Source: Paraburkholderia sp. D15
GTDB taxonomy: Bacteria; Pseudomonadota; Gammaproteobacteria; Burkholderiales; Burkholderiaceae
Assembly: GCF_029910215.1 (NCBI RefSeq)
Contig: NZ_CP110396.1
Coordinates: forward strand, 2,542,001-2,606,000
DNA length: 64,000 nucleotides
Direction of reading: 5' to 3'
Both the position numbers and the translations under genes were made by a program. Position 1 is the stretch's first letter. The number at the start of each line of letters is the position of its first letter. The notes beneath the pieces are model-generated. The model did not search any database and had not been told where the DNA came from. It saw nothing but the letters and a program-made list of their open reading frames with translations. This document shows positions 33,810-42,907 of the stretch, one piece after another.

Positions 33810-34637
33810 ATGAACGAGATCGAACTAGCCCGCTTGCGCGTTGACCGGCTGCACGCGGCAATCAGAAAGGTCACTGGCACCCCGGACAAGCCCGAGGGGA
33901 ACCAGACGCTATTTGGGCGCCTCCTGGAATATAAGGACGGCGCTTTCGTGCGTCAGATGCTTTCCGGTGCGAAACCCGTCACCGAGAAAACCATCCGGAA
34001 GATCGAAGCGCTTCCCGGCATGGCGGACTGGTTCGCGGCGCGTGCCGACGTGACGGGCGCCGCGGCGCCTCGCCGGAAAGCGCGTGCCAGCACGGCGGGC
34101 GATGGAACGACCGGGAGCGCAAGAGCGGATGTACTTGAGAAATTGCTGCCGGAAGGTAGCGGTAACGTAGTCACCTGGGAAACGCCGGACGATCTCGAGC
34201 CTGACGAAGATCGAGTCTGGATCGACCGTTACGACTATCGTTACTCTGCGGGGAATGGCGTGATTCAGTGGGAAGTGAGACAAAAAAAAGCGCTGCCTTT
34301 CGACATCGGTTTTTTCAAGGCGCTTGGTGTACGTCCTCAGGATTGCAGGTTGGCGCAGGTCCATGGCCGGAGCATGGAGCCCTATCTGTTTCATCGGGAC
34401 ATGATGATGATCTGCATGGCAAAAAAGCGCGTGCGGGACGGCCTGATCTACGCGGTGACGTTTGAAGACGAACCGCTGGTGAAGCAGATTTTCAAGGAGC
34501 CGGAAGGCGCGTTGCGCTTGCACTCCTACAACCCGGAGTTCCCCGACAAGATCATTGCGGCGGATCAGCTGGAAGGCTTGCAGATCGCGGGTGAGGTGGT
34601 CTACCGCTCCGGTTCGGGGCTGGCGGGTGGTAATTGA
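33810..34637 (+). CDS. S24/LexA-like phage repressor
   Basis: A 275-residue CI-type repressor. The N-terminal DNA-binding domain spans about residues 1-80 (LARLRVDRLHAAIRKVTG, TEKTIRKIEALPGMADWF). The C-terminal S24 peptidase domain contains VHGRSMEPYLFHRDM with the catalytic Ser, and DEPLVKQIF with the catalytic Lys. RecA-stimulated self-cleavage would link the tail locus to DNA damage. ATG 33810 is at the end of the operator palindrome. The cleavage-site Ala-Gly could not be placed with certainty. Confidence 0.88.
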   Translation: MNEIELARLRVDRLHAAIRKVTGTPDKPEGNQTLFGRLLEYKDGAFVRQMLSGAKPVTEKTIRKIEALPGMADWFAARADVTGAAAPRRKARASTAGDGTTGSARADVLEKLLPEGSGNVVTWETPDDLEPDEDRVWIDRYDYRYSAGNGVIQWEVRQKKALPFDIGFFKALGVRPQDCRLAQVHGRSMEPYLFHRDMMMICMAKKRVRDGLIYAVTFEDEPLVKQIFKEPEGALRLHSYNPEFPDKIIAADQLEGLQIAGEVVYRSGSGLAGGN

Positions 34638-34765
34638 AGCGCGTGCACGCGCGGGTTCCTGCTCCGTTATTACATCCGAGGTAATTGGCGTGTCTCGCGC
34701 ACGTACCTAATCTTCGGTGGTCGCGCGGTTCATTCCGGACCGCGCTCACTCACCGAGGACACATC

Positions 34766-35314
34766 ATGTCGAGCTTTCAGGTTCACACCATCGACTCCGC
34801 GCCGGAACTCTCGAAGCCGGTATTGCGCCAACTCGAAGCCACCTTCGGCTTCATTCCCAACATTGCCGGCAGCATGGCCGGCTCGCCGGTGTTGATCGGC
34901 GCGTTTATCGATCTGTTCCGGAAGGTCCATTCGGGGACCTTCACGGAAGCGCAGATCCAGACGCTGTTGCTGACCAATGCGGTGACGAACGCCTGTACGT
35001 GGGCGGTGGCATTTCACACCGCACTGGCGCTGCACGAAGGTCTCGCGCCCGCTGACGTCGACGCGATCCGCGCGGGCCGCGAGCCGGCGGATCGCCAGCA
35101 CGCCGCGTTGTCCCTTCTGGCCAAGACCGCGATCGACAAGCGCGGGCATCTCGACGGGCACGATGTCGATGCATTTCTCGAAGCCGGCTTTCGACGCGAT
35201 CAGGTTCTCGAATTGCTCGCGGTGACGGCGGCATCGACGATCACGAACTACGTGGGCAGCATCGTGCAGCCGCCGCTGGAAGAACAGTTCCAGGTACATG
35301 CGTGGCACGCGTGA
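34766..35314 (+). CDS. AhpD/carboxymuconolactone-decarboxylase-like protein
   Basis: A 182-residue protein of the AhpD-like fold. The motif region is NACTWAVAFHTALAL, which keeps the first Cys and the His but has Ala where the second Cys of the CxxC pair normally sits, so thiol peroxidase activity is doubtful. ATG 34766 follows GAGGA. It is the first chromosomal gene right of the tail locus and may be linked to the XRE regulator 148 nt downstream. Confidence 0.82.
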   Translation: MSSFQVHTIDSAPELSKPVLRQLEATFGFIPNIAGSMAGSPVLIGAFIDLFRKVHSGTFTEAQIQTLLLTNAVTNACTWAVAFHTALALHEGLAPADVDAIRAGREPADRQHAALSLLAKTAIDKRGHLDGHDVDAFLEAGFRRDQVLELLAVTAASTITNYVGSIVQPPLEEQFQVHAWHA

Positions 35315-35462
35315 GCGTGATGAAGACAGGGAAGGGGGCGTCCGGCGGCGCATAGTATGCTGCCCGGACAGGTTCGCTCGATCGGTGCGGCATGGTGTGA
35401 TATCCAGCTGCGTCGCACCGATCGCAACGTCACTTCCGTTCCGACTCACGGACAAGAGAACG

Positions 35463-36302
35463 ATGAATTCAGCCAACAAAGCCTCGTCGAACGAACTCGG
35501 CGCGCTATTGCGTCATTGGCGCGACATGCGCGGCGTCAGTCAGTTGGACCTGTCGTTCAACGCAGGCGTCTCGCAGCGGCACATCAGTTTTATCGAAAGC
35601 GGCCGCAGCGTGCCGAGCCGGCAGATGGTGCTGGACATCGCGCAGACGCTGGACGTTCCGCTGCGCGAACGCAACACGCTGCTGCTGGCCGCGGGCTATG
35701 CACCGGTCTATGCCGATACCGCCTGGAATGCCGCGGAAATGCAGAGCGTCACGAAAGCGCTCGACCGCATGCTGCGCCAGCATGAACCGTTTCCGGCCAT
35801 CGTGATGGATCGCTACTGGAACGTGTTGATGACCAATGCGTCCGCGCCGCGCTTTTTCAACTGCTTTATCGACATGGCGGCGCGCAAAGGGCCGCGCAAC
35901 ATGCTGCATCTGATTTTCGATCCCGACGGAATGCGGCCGTTCGTGGCCGAATGGCAAACGGTGGCGGATAGTTTGATTCAGCGCGTGCACCGCGAGTCGG
36001 TGGGGCGGGTGATCGACGACACGACGCGCGAGTTGCTGGATGCGTTGCGGGCTTATCCGGATGTTGCGGTCGATCTGTCATCCGGCAGGGCGTCGAACAC
36101 CGATCCGGCGTCGACGTCCATGCCGGTGATACCCATCGGCTTCATCAAAAACGGTCGCGTGCTGAAGTACTTCTCGATGGTCGCGAGCGTCGGCACGCCG
36201 CAAACCATCGCCGCGCAGGAACTGCGAATCGAATGCATGTTCCCGGCGGACGACGAAACGGAAGCACTGCATCTTGAGATGCTAGGCGAGCGCGCGAGTT
36301 AG
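35463..36302 (+). CDS. XRE-family regulator with MmyB-like ligand domain
   Basis: A 279-residue regulator. Residues 1-70 form a Cro/CI-type helix-turn-helix (LLRHWRDMRGVSQLDLSFNAGVSQ, ISFIESGRSVPSR). The remainder is the MmyB-like PAS-type domain (PAIVMDRYWNVLMTNASAPRFF, NMLHLIFDPDGMRPFV). Such proteins sense fatty acyl or small hydrophobic ligands and commonly control an adjacent oxidoreductase gene; here the AhpD-like gene upstream is the obvious candidate. Start at ATG 35463 with AAGAGAA upstream. Confidence 0.9.
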   Translation: MNSANKASSNELGALLRHWRDMRGVSQLDLSFNAGVSQRHISFIESGRSVPSRQMVLDIAQTLDVPLRERNTLLLAAGYAPVYADTAWNAAEMQSVTKALDRMLRQHEPFPAIVMDRYWNVLMTNASAPRFFNCFIDMAARKGPRNMLHLIFDPDGMRPFVAEWQTVADSLIQRVHRESVGRVIDDTTRELLDALRAYPDVAVDLSSGRASNTDPASTSMPVIPIGFIKNGRVLKYFSMVASVGTPQTIAAQELRIECMFPADDETEALHLEMLGERAS

Positions 36303-36368
36303 CAGCGTGTCGGCGTGTCGGCGTGGCGCGAGTTCGAGCACGCTCGCCATCGTCCCGCCCGCCAGCGA

Positions 36369-37571
36369 TCAGAACTTGTGCCGCAACCCGATGCTGACGA
36401 TCGTCTGCGACTGCGCCGCCGACGAATGGCCATTACCCTTGTCGCTGACCGACGCGCTGGCCGCGACCGGATTGCCGAGCGCATCCAGCGTGCCGCCGGA
36501 CGCGTGCTGATAGCCGCCCATCAAATACACCGTCGATCGTTTCGACAGGTTGTACTGCGCGCCAAGTGTGACGTTGTGATATTGCGCGCGCTCATCCACG
36601 CCATTCACCTCGCCGCCACGCGTGTAGCTGTAACCCGCGAACAATTGCACGGCCGGCTGGATCGTCCATTGACCGAACACGCCCGCGACGTTGAACGTCG
36701 CATGACCCTTGAACAGCGAGTCGGCGCCTGAACGGTATTGCACATTGCTGTAGTTCACACCGACGAGCGCCGGTCCGAAATCGTAAGTCGCGCCGGTCGC
36801 GATGATCTGTTGCGATTGCGCGCTCGCGTAGCCTTCGTTGATCGACGAATTGAACAGACCGTCGTCGGTGCCGTTCCATTTGCCGGAGGTGCTGTCGTTC
36901 GGACCGGTCTTGCTGTTGTCCGAGCGTTCGTAGCCGACGCCTACGTGCAGCGGGCCATTGCCGTACGCGGCGCCCACGCTCCACGTGTTCTGCTGCTTCA
37001 GGCTGCCGGGTTGACCGCCGAAGCCGTACAGCGCGCCGAACGTGAAGCCCGCATGGTTCGCGCTCGTGTACTTGATCGAATTGTTGACGCGCGCGGTCTG
37101 ATCGAGATCGTCGATATCGCCCGGATGCGCGCCGAAGCCGCCGACCAGTGCGACCGGCGCGACCGGCGCCACGAAATCGTTCAGCGACGTGTACTGACGG
37201 CCCAGGGTGATCGTGCCGTACTGCTGGCTGCCGATGCCGACGAACGCCTGACGTCCGAACAGTCCGCCGTTCTGACCGGGCTTGCCGTTCGTGATGTCGA
37301 AGCCGTCTTCCAGCTGGAACAGCGCGCGCCAGCCGCCGCCAAGGTCGTCTTGCCCCTTGATGCCCCAACGGCTACCGGACAGATTGCCGCTCGTGGCTGC
37401 GAGGTTCGAATGGCTGCCGTAGTGGCCGGTCGTGCCGGTGCGTTCGCTGCTGCGGTATGAGATGCCCGCATCGACGATGCCGTACAGCGTGACGGAACTC
37501 TGCGCGGACGCGATGCCGGCGAAGGACAACAACAGGGGAGCGGCAAACCAGTGCTTTTTCATCGTAGTCAT
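36369..37571 (-). CDS. Gram-negative porin (Burkholderia type)
   Basis: A 400-residue outer-membrane porin (or 397 from the ATG at 37562). The signal peptide ends IASA and the mature protein starts QSSVTLYGIVDAGISY. Other landmarks are SRWGIKGQDDLGGGW, FGRQAFVGIGSQQYGTITLGRQY and a C-terminal Phe (GLRHKF). It lies downstream of the dehydrogenase operon on the same strand, 158 nt beyond the cytochrome gene, and may serve sugar-acid entry, though a separate promoter is likely. Confidence 0.93.
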   Translation of the reverse strand: MTTMKKHWFAAPLLLSFAGIASAQSSVTLYGIVDAGISYRSSERTGTTGHYGSHSNLAATSGNLSGSRWGIKGQDDLGGGWRALFQLEDGFDITNGKPGQNGGLFGRQAFVGIGSQQYGTITLGRQYTSLNDFVAPVAPVALVGGFGAHPGDIDDLDQTARVNNSIKYTSANHAGFTFGALYGFGGQPGSLKQQNTWSVGAAYGNGPLHVGVGYERSDNSKTGPNDSTSGKWNGTDDGLFNSSINEGYASAQSQQIIATGATYDFGPALVGVNYSNVQYRSGADSLFKGHATFNVAGVFGQWTIQPAVQLFAGYSYTRGGEVNGVDERAQYHNVTLGAQYNLSKRSTVYLMGGYQHASGGTLDALGNPVAASASVSDKGNGHSSAAQSQTIVSIGLRHKF

Positions 37572-37729
37572 AGTTCGGGTGGAACGTTTTTATCGAGCCG
37601 TCTAAATGGCGGACTCTCTTTTGTCCGTGCACGCGGGTTCCGCTCCGTCCGGCGTTTGCACGACGTCGGGAGCGGATCGCGTGAAGCGGGGAAAGGGGGA
37701 AGGGGAAACGTGGAAGCGGATATCGAGGC

Positions 37730-39142
37730 TTAGCGACCCAGCGAAGCGCCGGGCGGCAAGTCCGGGGCGCGTACCGTGACCGTCTTGCGGACCCTGGCCA
37801 CATCGGACGCGCTGACGGTCGAGCCGGTATTGCCCCAGCTCGTGCGCACGAAGTTCGTCACGTCGGCGACTTCCTGATCGTTCAGGCGCCAGCCGAACGG
37901 CGGCATCGTGAACGAAGACGGCGCGGTCTTCGTGCCTTCGAGCGTGCCGCCTGTCAGCAGCACGTGAATCAATGAGGTCGCGTCCTTGCCCTGCACGACG
38001 GGGTTTCCGCCGAGCGCCGGGAACACGCGGTTGTAGCCGCGCCCGTCGCTGCGGTGACAGGCCATGCAGTTGTCGCGATAGACGGCCGCGCCGGTTGCGC
38101 TTGCGTCTCCGCCGCGCAACGCGTGGGCGGCGGTGTCGTCGTACGCGTACGGCGTTTCCCTGGCGTCGTTCGACGGCAGCGTCTTCAGGTAGCGTGCCAT
38201 CGCGGTCAGATCCGCGTCGCTCATGTGCTGCATGCTGTGCTGCACGACGTCCGTCATGCCGCCGAATGCCGCGCTGTGCTGCGTGCGGCCGGTCTTCAGA
38301 AACTGCACGATGTCGGCTTCGCTCCATGCGCCGATGCCGGTGCGCGGATTGCCGCGCAAGCTCGACGGTACCCAGCCGTCGATCGGCGCACCGCCCGAGA
38401 GGAACCCGGTGCCGTCGAGGTCGGTCAGCGAACGCTCCTGCATTGTTACGGCGCGCGGCGTATGACATGCGCCGCAATGGCCGAGGCCTTGCACGAGATA
38501 CGCACCGCGCGCGATCACGGGGTCGGCGTAATGCCGCGCCTCGAACGCGACGGGTTCAGGCGCGAACAGATGACGCCAGATGCCGAGTGGCCAGCGCATC
38601 GACAGCGGCCAGACGATATCGACGGGACGGTTCGACTGCGTGACTGGCGCGACGCCCTGCGCGAAGTACGCGTACAGCGCGTGCATGTCGTCTTCGCTCA
38701 GGCGCGCATACGACGGGAACGGCATCGCCGGATAGAGCGTGTCGCCGTTCGGCTTCACGCCCGCACGCACCGCGCGGTCGAACTGCGCGAAGGTCCACGA
38801 CCCGATGCCGGTGTCGCGGTCCGGCGTGATGTTGGTGGAGTAGATCGCACCGATCGGCGTGTCGAATTTGAGGCCGCCCGCGAAGGGCTTGCCGGCGGGC
38901 GTCGAGTGACAGGCGATGCAATCGCCGGCACGCGCGAGGTATTCGCCGTGGGCGATTTGTGTCTGCGCTTGAGTTTGCGTTTGCGCCTGCGTTTGAGTTT
39001 GCGTCTGCGTCCGCACTGCGTTGTCTTGCGTTGCCGCTTGCGCGGCGAACGATGCGCTCATCGCAGCCGCCGCGCAAAGCGACGCCATGCCCGCCCGTTT
39101 GACCGCCCGCGCGGCGCGCTGGAAATCGATTTTCTTGTTCAT
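37730..39142 (-). CDS. Tri-haem cytochrome c subunit of membrane sugar/gluconate dehydrogenase
   Basis: A 470-residue exported protein with three haem c motifs: CIACH, CGACH and CMACH, each heading a cytochrome domain of about 120 residues. The signal peptide ends at AAQA. After it comes a Gln/Thr-repeat linker (about residues 45-62, TQTQAQTQ) before the first haem domain. It passes electrons from the flavoprotein subunit to ubiquinone at the outer face of the inner membrane. Its ATG overlaps the GMC gene's stop (ATGA). The longer upstream frame is not real. Confidence 0.93.
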   Translation of the reverse strand: MNKKIDFQRAARAVKRAGMASLCAAAAMSASFAAQAATQDNAVRTQTQTQTQAQTQTQAQTQIAHGEYLARAGDCIACHSTPAGKPFAGGLKFDTPIGAIYSTNITPDRDTGIGSWTFAQFDRAVRAGVKPNGDTLYPAMPFPSYARLSEDDMHALYAYFAQGVAPVTQSNRPVDIVWPLSMRWPLGIWRHLFAPEPVAFEARHYADPVIARGAYLVQGLGHCGACHTPRAVTMQERSLTDLDGTGFLSGGAPIDGWVPSSLRGNPRTGIGAWSEADIVQFLKTGRTQHSAAFGGMTDVVQHSMQHMSDADLTAMARYLKTLPSNDARETPYAYDDTAAHALRGGDASATGAAVYRDNCMACHRSDGRGYNRVFPALGGNPVVQGKDATSLIHVLLTGGTLEGTKTAPSSFTMPPFGWRLNDQEVADVTNFVRTSWGNTGSTVSASDVARVRKTVTVRAPDLPPGASLGR

Positions 39143-40917
39143 GCGCTCACCAGCGGCCCGGGGTTCTTCAGATATTGCGTGCGGATCGCCTTCGCGGACC
39201 AGTAGGCCAGCGCGGCGACGAGGCCGGTCGGGTTGTAGCCGATGCCTTGCGGAAAGGCCGACGCGCCCATCACGAACACGTTGTGCACGTCCCAGCTCTG
39301 CAGATAGCGGTTCAACACGCTGGTCTTCGGATCGGTGCCCATCACCGCGCCGCCGACAAGATGCGTGGTTTGATAACGGCGCGAATCGAAGTGCGCGCCG
39401 AATTCGCGCGTGTAGACGTTGATCGATTTCGGTCCCATCTGCTGCGCGATCTTCTGCATTTGACCGGTGACGTAGCGGGCCATCTTGATGTCGTTGTCTT
39501 TCCAGTCGAATGTCATGCGCAGCAGCGGCTGCCCGTACGAATCGCGATAGGTCGGATCGAGGTCGAGGAACACGTCGCGATACGACATGTTGGAACCGTG
39601 CGCGTCCATCGACAGGGTGTGCGCGTAATGGTCCTTGACGGACTTCTTCCAGTCGGCGCCCCAGTTTGGCGTACCCGCGGGCGTTGCGATGCCGCTGATC
39701 GGCTTGGTGCCCGCCTGATTCACCCACAATGGCGAACCGCCGACGAAACCCAGCGGACCGTGATCGAAATTGTCGGCGTTGAAGTCGTCGACCGCGACGC
39801 CGTTTCCGCCCGCGCCGATGAACGGATTGGTGAACGTGTCCTTGTCGAAGAACGCGGTGATGGTCGACAGGTTCTGATACGCGAAATTGCGGCCCACCAC
39901 GCCTTCGCCGGAAACGGGATCGTACGGCTTGCCGATGCCCGACAGCAGGAGCAGGTGCACGTTGTGATACTGGAACGCCGCGACGATCACGAGATCGGCG
40001 GGCTGGAACACTTCGTTGCCTGCCGGGTCGACATAGGTCACGCCTTTCGCGCGCTTTTTCGTATCGTCGAGATCGACGCGCAGCACGTGGCAACGCGAGC
40101 GCAGTTCGAAGTTCGGCAGCGGTTTGAGCGCGGGCAGGATGTTCAGGTTTGGCGAGGCCTTCGAGTACATGTAGCACGCGTAGCCGCTGCAGAAGCCGCA
40201 GAAATTGCACGGGCCCATCTGCACGCCATACGGATTCGTGTACGGGCCCGAGGTGTTCGCGGACGGCAAACGGTACGGATGCAGCCCGAGTTCACGCGCG
40301 GCCTTGCCGAAGCGTTCGGCGGAATAGGTGTTCAGCTGCGCGGCGAGCGGGAAGTTGTCGCTGCGCGGCGCTTCGAATACGTTACCGTCGCCGACCACTT
40401 TGCCGTTGACCTTGTAAGCCTGCCCCGAGGTACCGAATACCTTTTCGGCGAAGTCGAAATGCGGTTCCAGTTCATCGTAGCTGACGCCGTAATCCTGGAT
40501 CGTCATGCCTTCCGGAATGAAGCGCTTGCCGTAGCGTTCTTCGTAATGGCTGCGCAGGCGGAGTTCTTCCGGCGTGATGCGAAAGTGCACGCCCGACCAG
40601 TGCAGACCCGCGCCACCGACGCCTTCGCCCGGCAGAAACGCCGCGAGTTGCCGGTACGGCAGCGCGGTTTCGGCGATGTTGTGACGGATCGACACGGTGG
40701 TCTTCGACAGGTCGAGGAACAGTTTCTTGCGGACGTTGTAGGTCAGTTCGTCGATCGTGTTCGGGTACGCGCCATCCGGATAGGTGTCGCGATACTCGCC
40801 GCGTTCGAGCGCGACCACGTTCAGGCCGGCCTCGGTGAGTTCCTTCGCGAGGATCGCACCGGTCCAGCCGAAGCCGACGATGACCGCGTCGACGTGCGGT
40901 TTGGTTTGCGTGGACAT
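39139..40917 (-). CDS. GMC-family flavoprotein subunit (gluconate 2-dehydrogenase-like)
   Basis: A 592-residue FAD enzyme. The Rossmann motif is VDAVIVGFGWTGAILAKEL at residues 9-27; the GMC substrate region has PGEGVGGAGLHWSGVH and late VMGASAFPQGIGYNPTGLV. A cysteine cluster (CNFCGFCSGYAC, about 247-258) may hold an iron-sulfur centre as in related three-subunit dehydrogenases. It oxidises gluconate, sorbitol or a similar sugar in the periplasm; the exact substrate is open. ATG 40917 overlaps the stop of the small subunit gene by one base. Confidence 0.9.
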   Translation of the reverse strand: MSTQTKPHVDAVIVGFGWTGAILAKELTEAGLNVVALERGEYRDTYPDGAYPNTIDELTYNVRKKLFLDLSKTTVSIRHNIAETALPYRQLAAFLPGEGVGGAGLHWSGVHFRITPEELRLRSHYEERYGKRFIPEGMTIQDYGVSYDELEPHFDFAEKVFGTSGQAYKVNGKVVGDGNVFEAPRSDNFPLAAQLNTYSAERFGKAARELGLHPYRLPSANTSGPYTNPYGVQMGPCNFCGFCSGYACYMYSKASPNLNILPALKPLPNFELRSRCHVLRVDLDDTKKRAKGVTYVDPAGNEVFQPADLVIVAAFQYHNVHLLLLSGIGKPYDPVSGEGVVGRNFAYQNLSTITAFFDKDTFTNPFIGAGGNGVAVDDFNADNFDHGPLGFVGGSPLWVNQAGTKPISGIATPAGTPNWGADWKKSVKDHYAHTLSMDAHGSNMSYRDVFLDLDPTYRDSYGQPLLRMTFDWKDNDIKMARYVTGQMQKIAQQMGPKSINVYTREFGAHFDSRRYQTTHLVGGAVMGTDPKTSVLNRYLQSWDVHNVFVMGASAFPQGIGYNPTGLVAALAYWSAKAIRTQYLKNPGPLVSA

Positions 40918-41657
40918 CAGGTACGTTTTCCTTCGATCGACACGGGGCCGTACGGATACGCCGCGCCGTTCTGATTGACGAAGTCCATGAAATCGGCGCG
41001 CGCGCCGGGAAAGCCGATCATCTTCCAGGCGGCCATGTCGCGATTGCCGCCGTGAATGGGGTCGCAGAAATAGCCTTCGCGCGTGTTCTGCAGGAGCTGG
41101 GCGAAGAAGGTGGCGGCGGGCACATCGGCCAGGTCGACCTTGCCTTTTTCGAGCGCGGCGAGGACGGTGTCGCGGATCGGCGCGTCGAGCGCATCGAAGC
41201 TGCGTGCGTAGGTCTTCGTGCAGAAAGCGTTCACGGCTGCGATGCCGAGACGATAGAGATCGCGCGGCACGAGCTTGAGTTGATAGCCGAGTTCGGGTGC
41301 GCCCTGGGCGAACGGACCTTGCATGTACCACAGCGCGCCGTGTGCGTACGGCGTGTCCATCTGACGATCAATGAATTCGGGCACGCCGGCTTCCAGCGCG
41401 CCGGGGCCTTCGGCGTCCGACGGGATCAGCCGATCCACGGCGGCCTGCAGGAAGGCCCATTCCCTGGCGTCGAAAAATTTCGGCTTGTAGTCCGCGGCGG
41501 TCGATGAGGACGTTTGCGTGGCAGCGGATGGCGTGGCACCGGCCGCCGACGTTGCGGTGGGATGCCGGTCGTCGCAGGCGGCGAGCGTGCCGGCCGGAAC
41601 CAGTGCGATCGCCGTGCGCAGAAAACCGCGCCGCGAGCTGAGAGGGGATTGAGACAT
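40917..41657 (-). CDS. Gluconate 2-dehydrogenase subunit 3 family protein
   Basis: A 246-residue small subunit with a Tat leader (SSRRGFLRTAIALVP), which exports the folded flavoprotein partner. The Gluconate_2-dh3 domain begins REWAFLQAAVDRLIPSDAEGPGA and includes FIDRQMDTPYAHGALWYMQGPF and a C-terminal AAWKMIGFPGARADFMDFV. It is the first gene of the three-gene operon, so the palindrome at 41731-41744 lies in its promoter region. Confidence 0.93.
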   Translation of the reverse strand: MSQSPLSSRRGFLRTAIALVPAGTLAACDDRHPTATSAAGATPSAATQTSSSTAADYKPKFFDAREWAFLQAAVDRLIPSDAEGPGALEAGVPEFIDRQMDTPYAHGALWYMQGPFAQGAPELGYQLKLVPRDLYRLGIAAVNAFCTKTYARSFDALDAPIRDTVLAALEKGKVDLADVPAATFFAQLLQNTREGYFCDPIHGGNRDMAAWKMIGFPGARADFMDFVNQNGAAYPYGPVSIEGKRT

Positions 41658-41730
41658 GTTGTTCTAGTCACCAGAGGGCAGCGCGTGATTGCGCTGCCAA
41701 GCAGTCTTTGGGAATCGCCGGCATGTTATA

Positions 41731-41744
41731 TGGAACCGGTTCCA
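41731..41744. promoter_or_regulatory. PtxS/LacI-like operator palindrome
   Basis: A perfect 14-bp palindrome TGGAACCGGTTCCA lies 74 bp upstream of the dehydrogenase operon. It differs by one symmetric base pair from the TGAAACCGGTTTCA operator of PtxS, which controls gluconate dehydrogenase genes in Pseudomonas. No LacI-type gene lies in the window. Confidence 0.65.
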
Positions 41745-41847
41745 AAGTCTTTCTGGAATTTTACAACAAGCTGTTTCCGGAAGTGGGGGAATGAGGGTGA
41801 GGAGGGGTAAAAGTTTTTTAAATCAGTTACTTATAGTCGATGGCTCG

Positions 41848-42762
41848 TTATTTTTCGACCGTCCCCCCAAACCGCAATTGCGCCTTGAGGTACTGCAAAA
41901 ACGCCTGCAACTTCGGCGAGGGAACGCGCTCCTGCGGAAACAACGCATTCAGATCCTGCTGCGGCCCAATCCAGCCAGGCAATACCCCGACCAGACGGCC
42001 GGCTTCCACTTCCGGCGCCATGCTGGCATCCATCGCCAGCAGCAAGCCTTGACCGGCGCGCGCGGCATCGAGTACGAGCACGGGGTCGCTGGCGACGATC
42101 ACCGGCTCCACCGCATAGTGCACCGGCTTCCGTCCGGTCCTGCGCAACGGCCACGTGTAGCCGCTGTCTCGACGTGCCTGATGAAGCGCGAGCGTCGGCA
42201 ATTGATGGAGTTCATCGGGACTGGCCGGCGCGCCGTGCCGTTCGACATAAGCGGGACTCGCATAGATCGACGTCGAAAAACTGCCGAGCCGCCGCGCGAC
42301 CAGACTCGAATCGGGTAGGGTGCCGAGGCGTAACGCGACGTCGACATCGTCGTCGAAAAGATCGAGCGGCACGTGCGTGGCAAGAATATCGAGGCGCACG
42401 TCCGGATAGCGCGTGCAGAACCCCGCGATCAATGGCGCTATCCACGTCGCGCCGAACGAATAAGGCAGCGTGATTCTCAGCCAGCCGCCGGGTGTGCCGC
42501 GAATCCGCTGAACCGCGCTTTCCGCGTCGTCGAGTTGCTTCGCGATACCGCGGCACTGTTCGAAATAGGCGGTACCCGCTTCGGTGAGCCGCAGCTTGCG
42601 CGTGGTTCGATGCAGCAGACGCGAGCCGAGATGCGCTTCCAGTTCCCGCACGCGACGGCTGACCGTCGTCTTCGGCATCTGCAACGCGAGTGCCGCGGCG
42701 GTAAAGCTGCCCGCCTGCACGACGCGAAGAAACACGAGCGTGTCGTTGAGGTCTCTGGCCAT
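41848..42762 (-). CDS. LysR-family transcriptional regulator
   Basis: A 304-residue LysR regulator from ATG 42762 (an ATG at 42774 would add four residues). The DNA-binding domain reads ARDLNDTLVFLRVVQAGSFTAAALAL, then TVSRRVRELEAHLGSRLLHRTTRKL. The effector domain follows. It diverges from the amidase gene with a gap of about 145 bp, the normal arrangement of a LysR regulator and its target. Confidence 0.92.
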   Translation of the reverse strand: MARDLNDTLVFLRVVQAGSFTAAALALQMPKTTVSRRVRELEAHLGSRLLHRTTRKLRLTEAGTAYFEQCRGIAKQLDDAESAVQRIRGTPGGWLRITLPYSFGATWIAPLIAGFCTRYPDVRLDILATHVPLDLFDDDVDVALRLGTLPDSSLVARRLGSFSTSIYASPAYVERHGAPASPDELHQLPTLALHQARRDSGYTWPLRRTGRKPVHYAVEPVIVASDPVLVLDAARAGQGLLLAMDASMAPEVEAGRLVGVLPGWIGPQQDLNALFPQERVPSPKLQAFLQYLKAQLRFGGTVEK

Positions 42763-42907
42763 TGACGCGTGCATCCGACTGAACGTTGTTGAGGAAACGA
42801 GCCTAGCACAGCCATTGTTCCGTGGATGGCTCAATCCTTGCCACCTTGATGGACTAATCGGCGCGGCATCGGTGCACTACCTTTTGGCCTCCAACACGGA
42901 GGTGAAA

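Noticed and set aside
15073..34676. A 9-bp direct repeat TATTACATC at 15073-15081 and 34668-34676, at both ends of the tail locus, as attachment sites
   Set aside because: Nine bases plus a loosely similar flank are within chance over such a search, there is no integrase, and no tRNA or typical core sequence. Worth a check against a genome without the locus, but not claimed.
37730..40210. An 826-codon frame extending the cytochrome upstream into the GMC gene
   Set aside because: The signal peptide and ATGA overlap place the cytochrome start at 39142; the upstream part is the GMC gene read out of frame.
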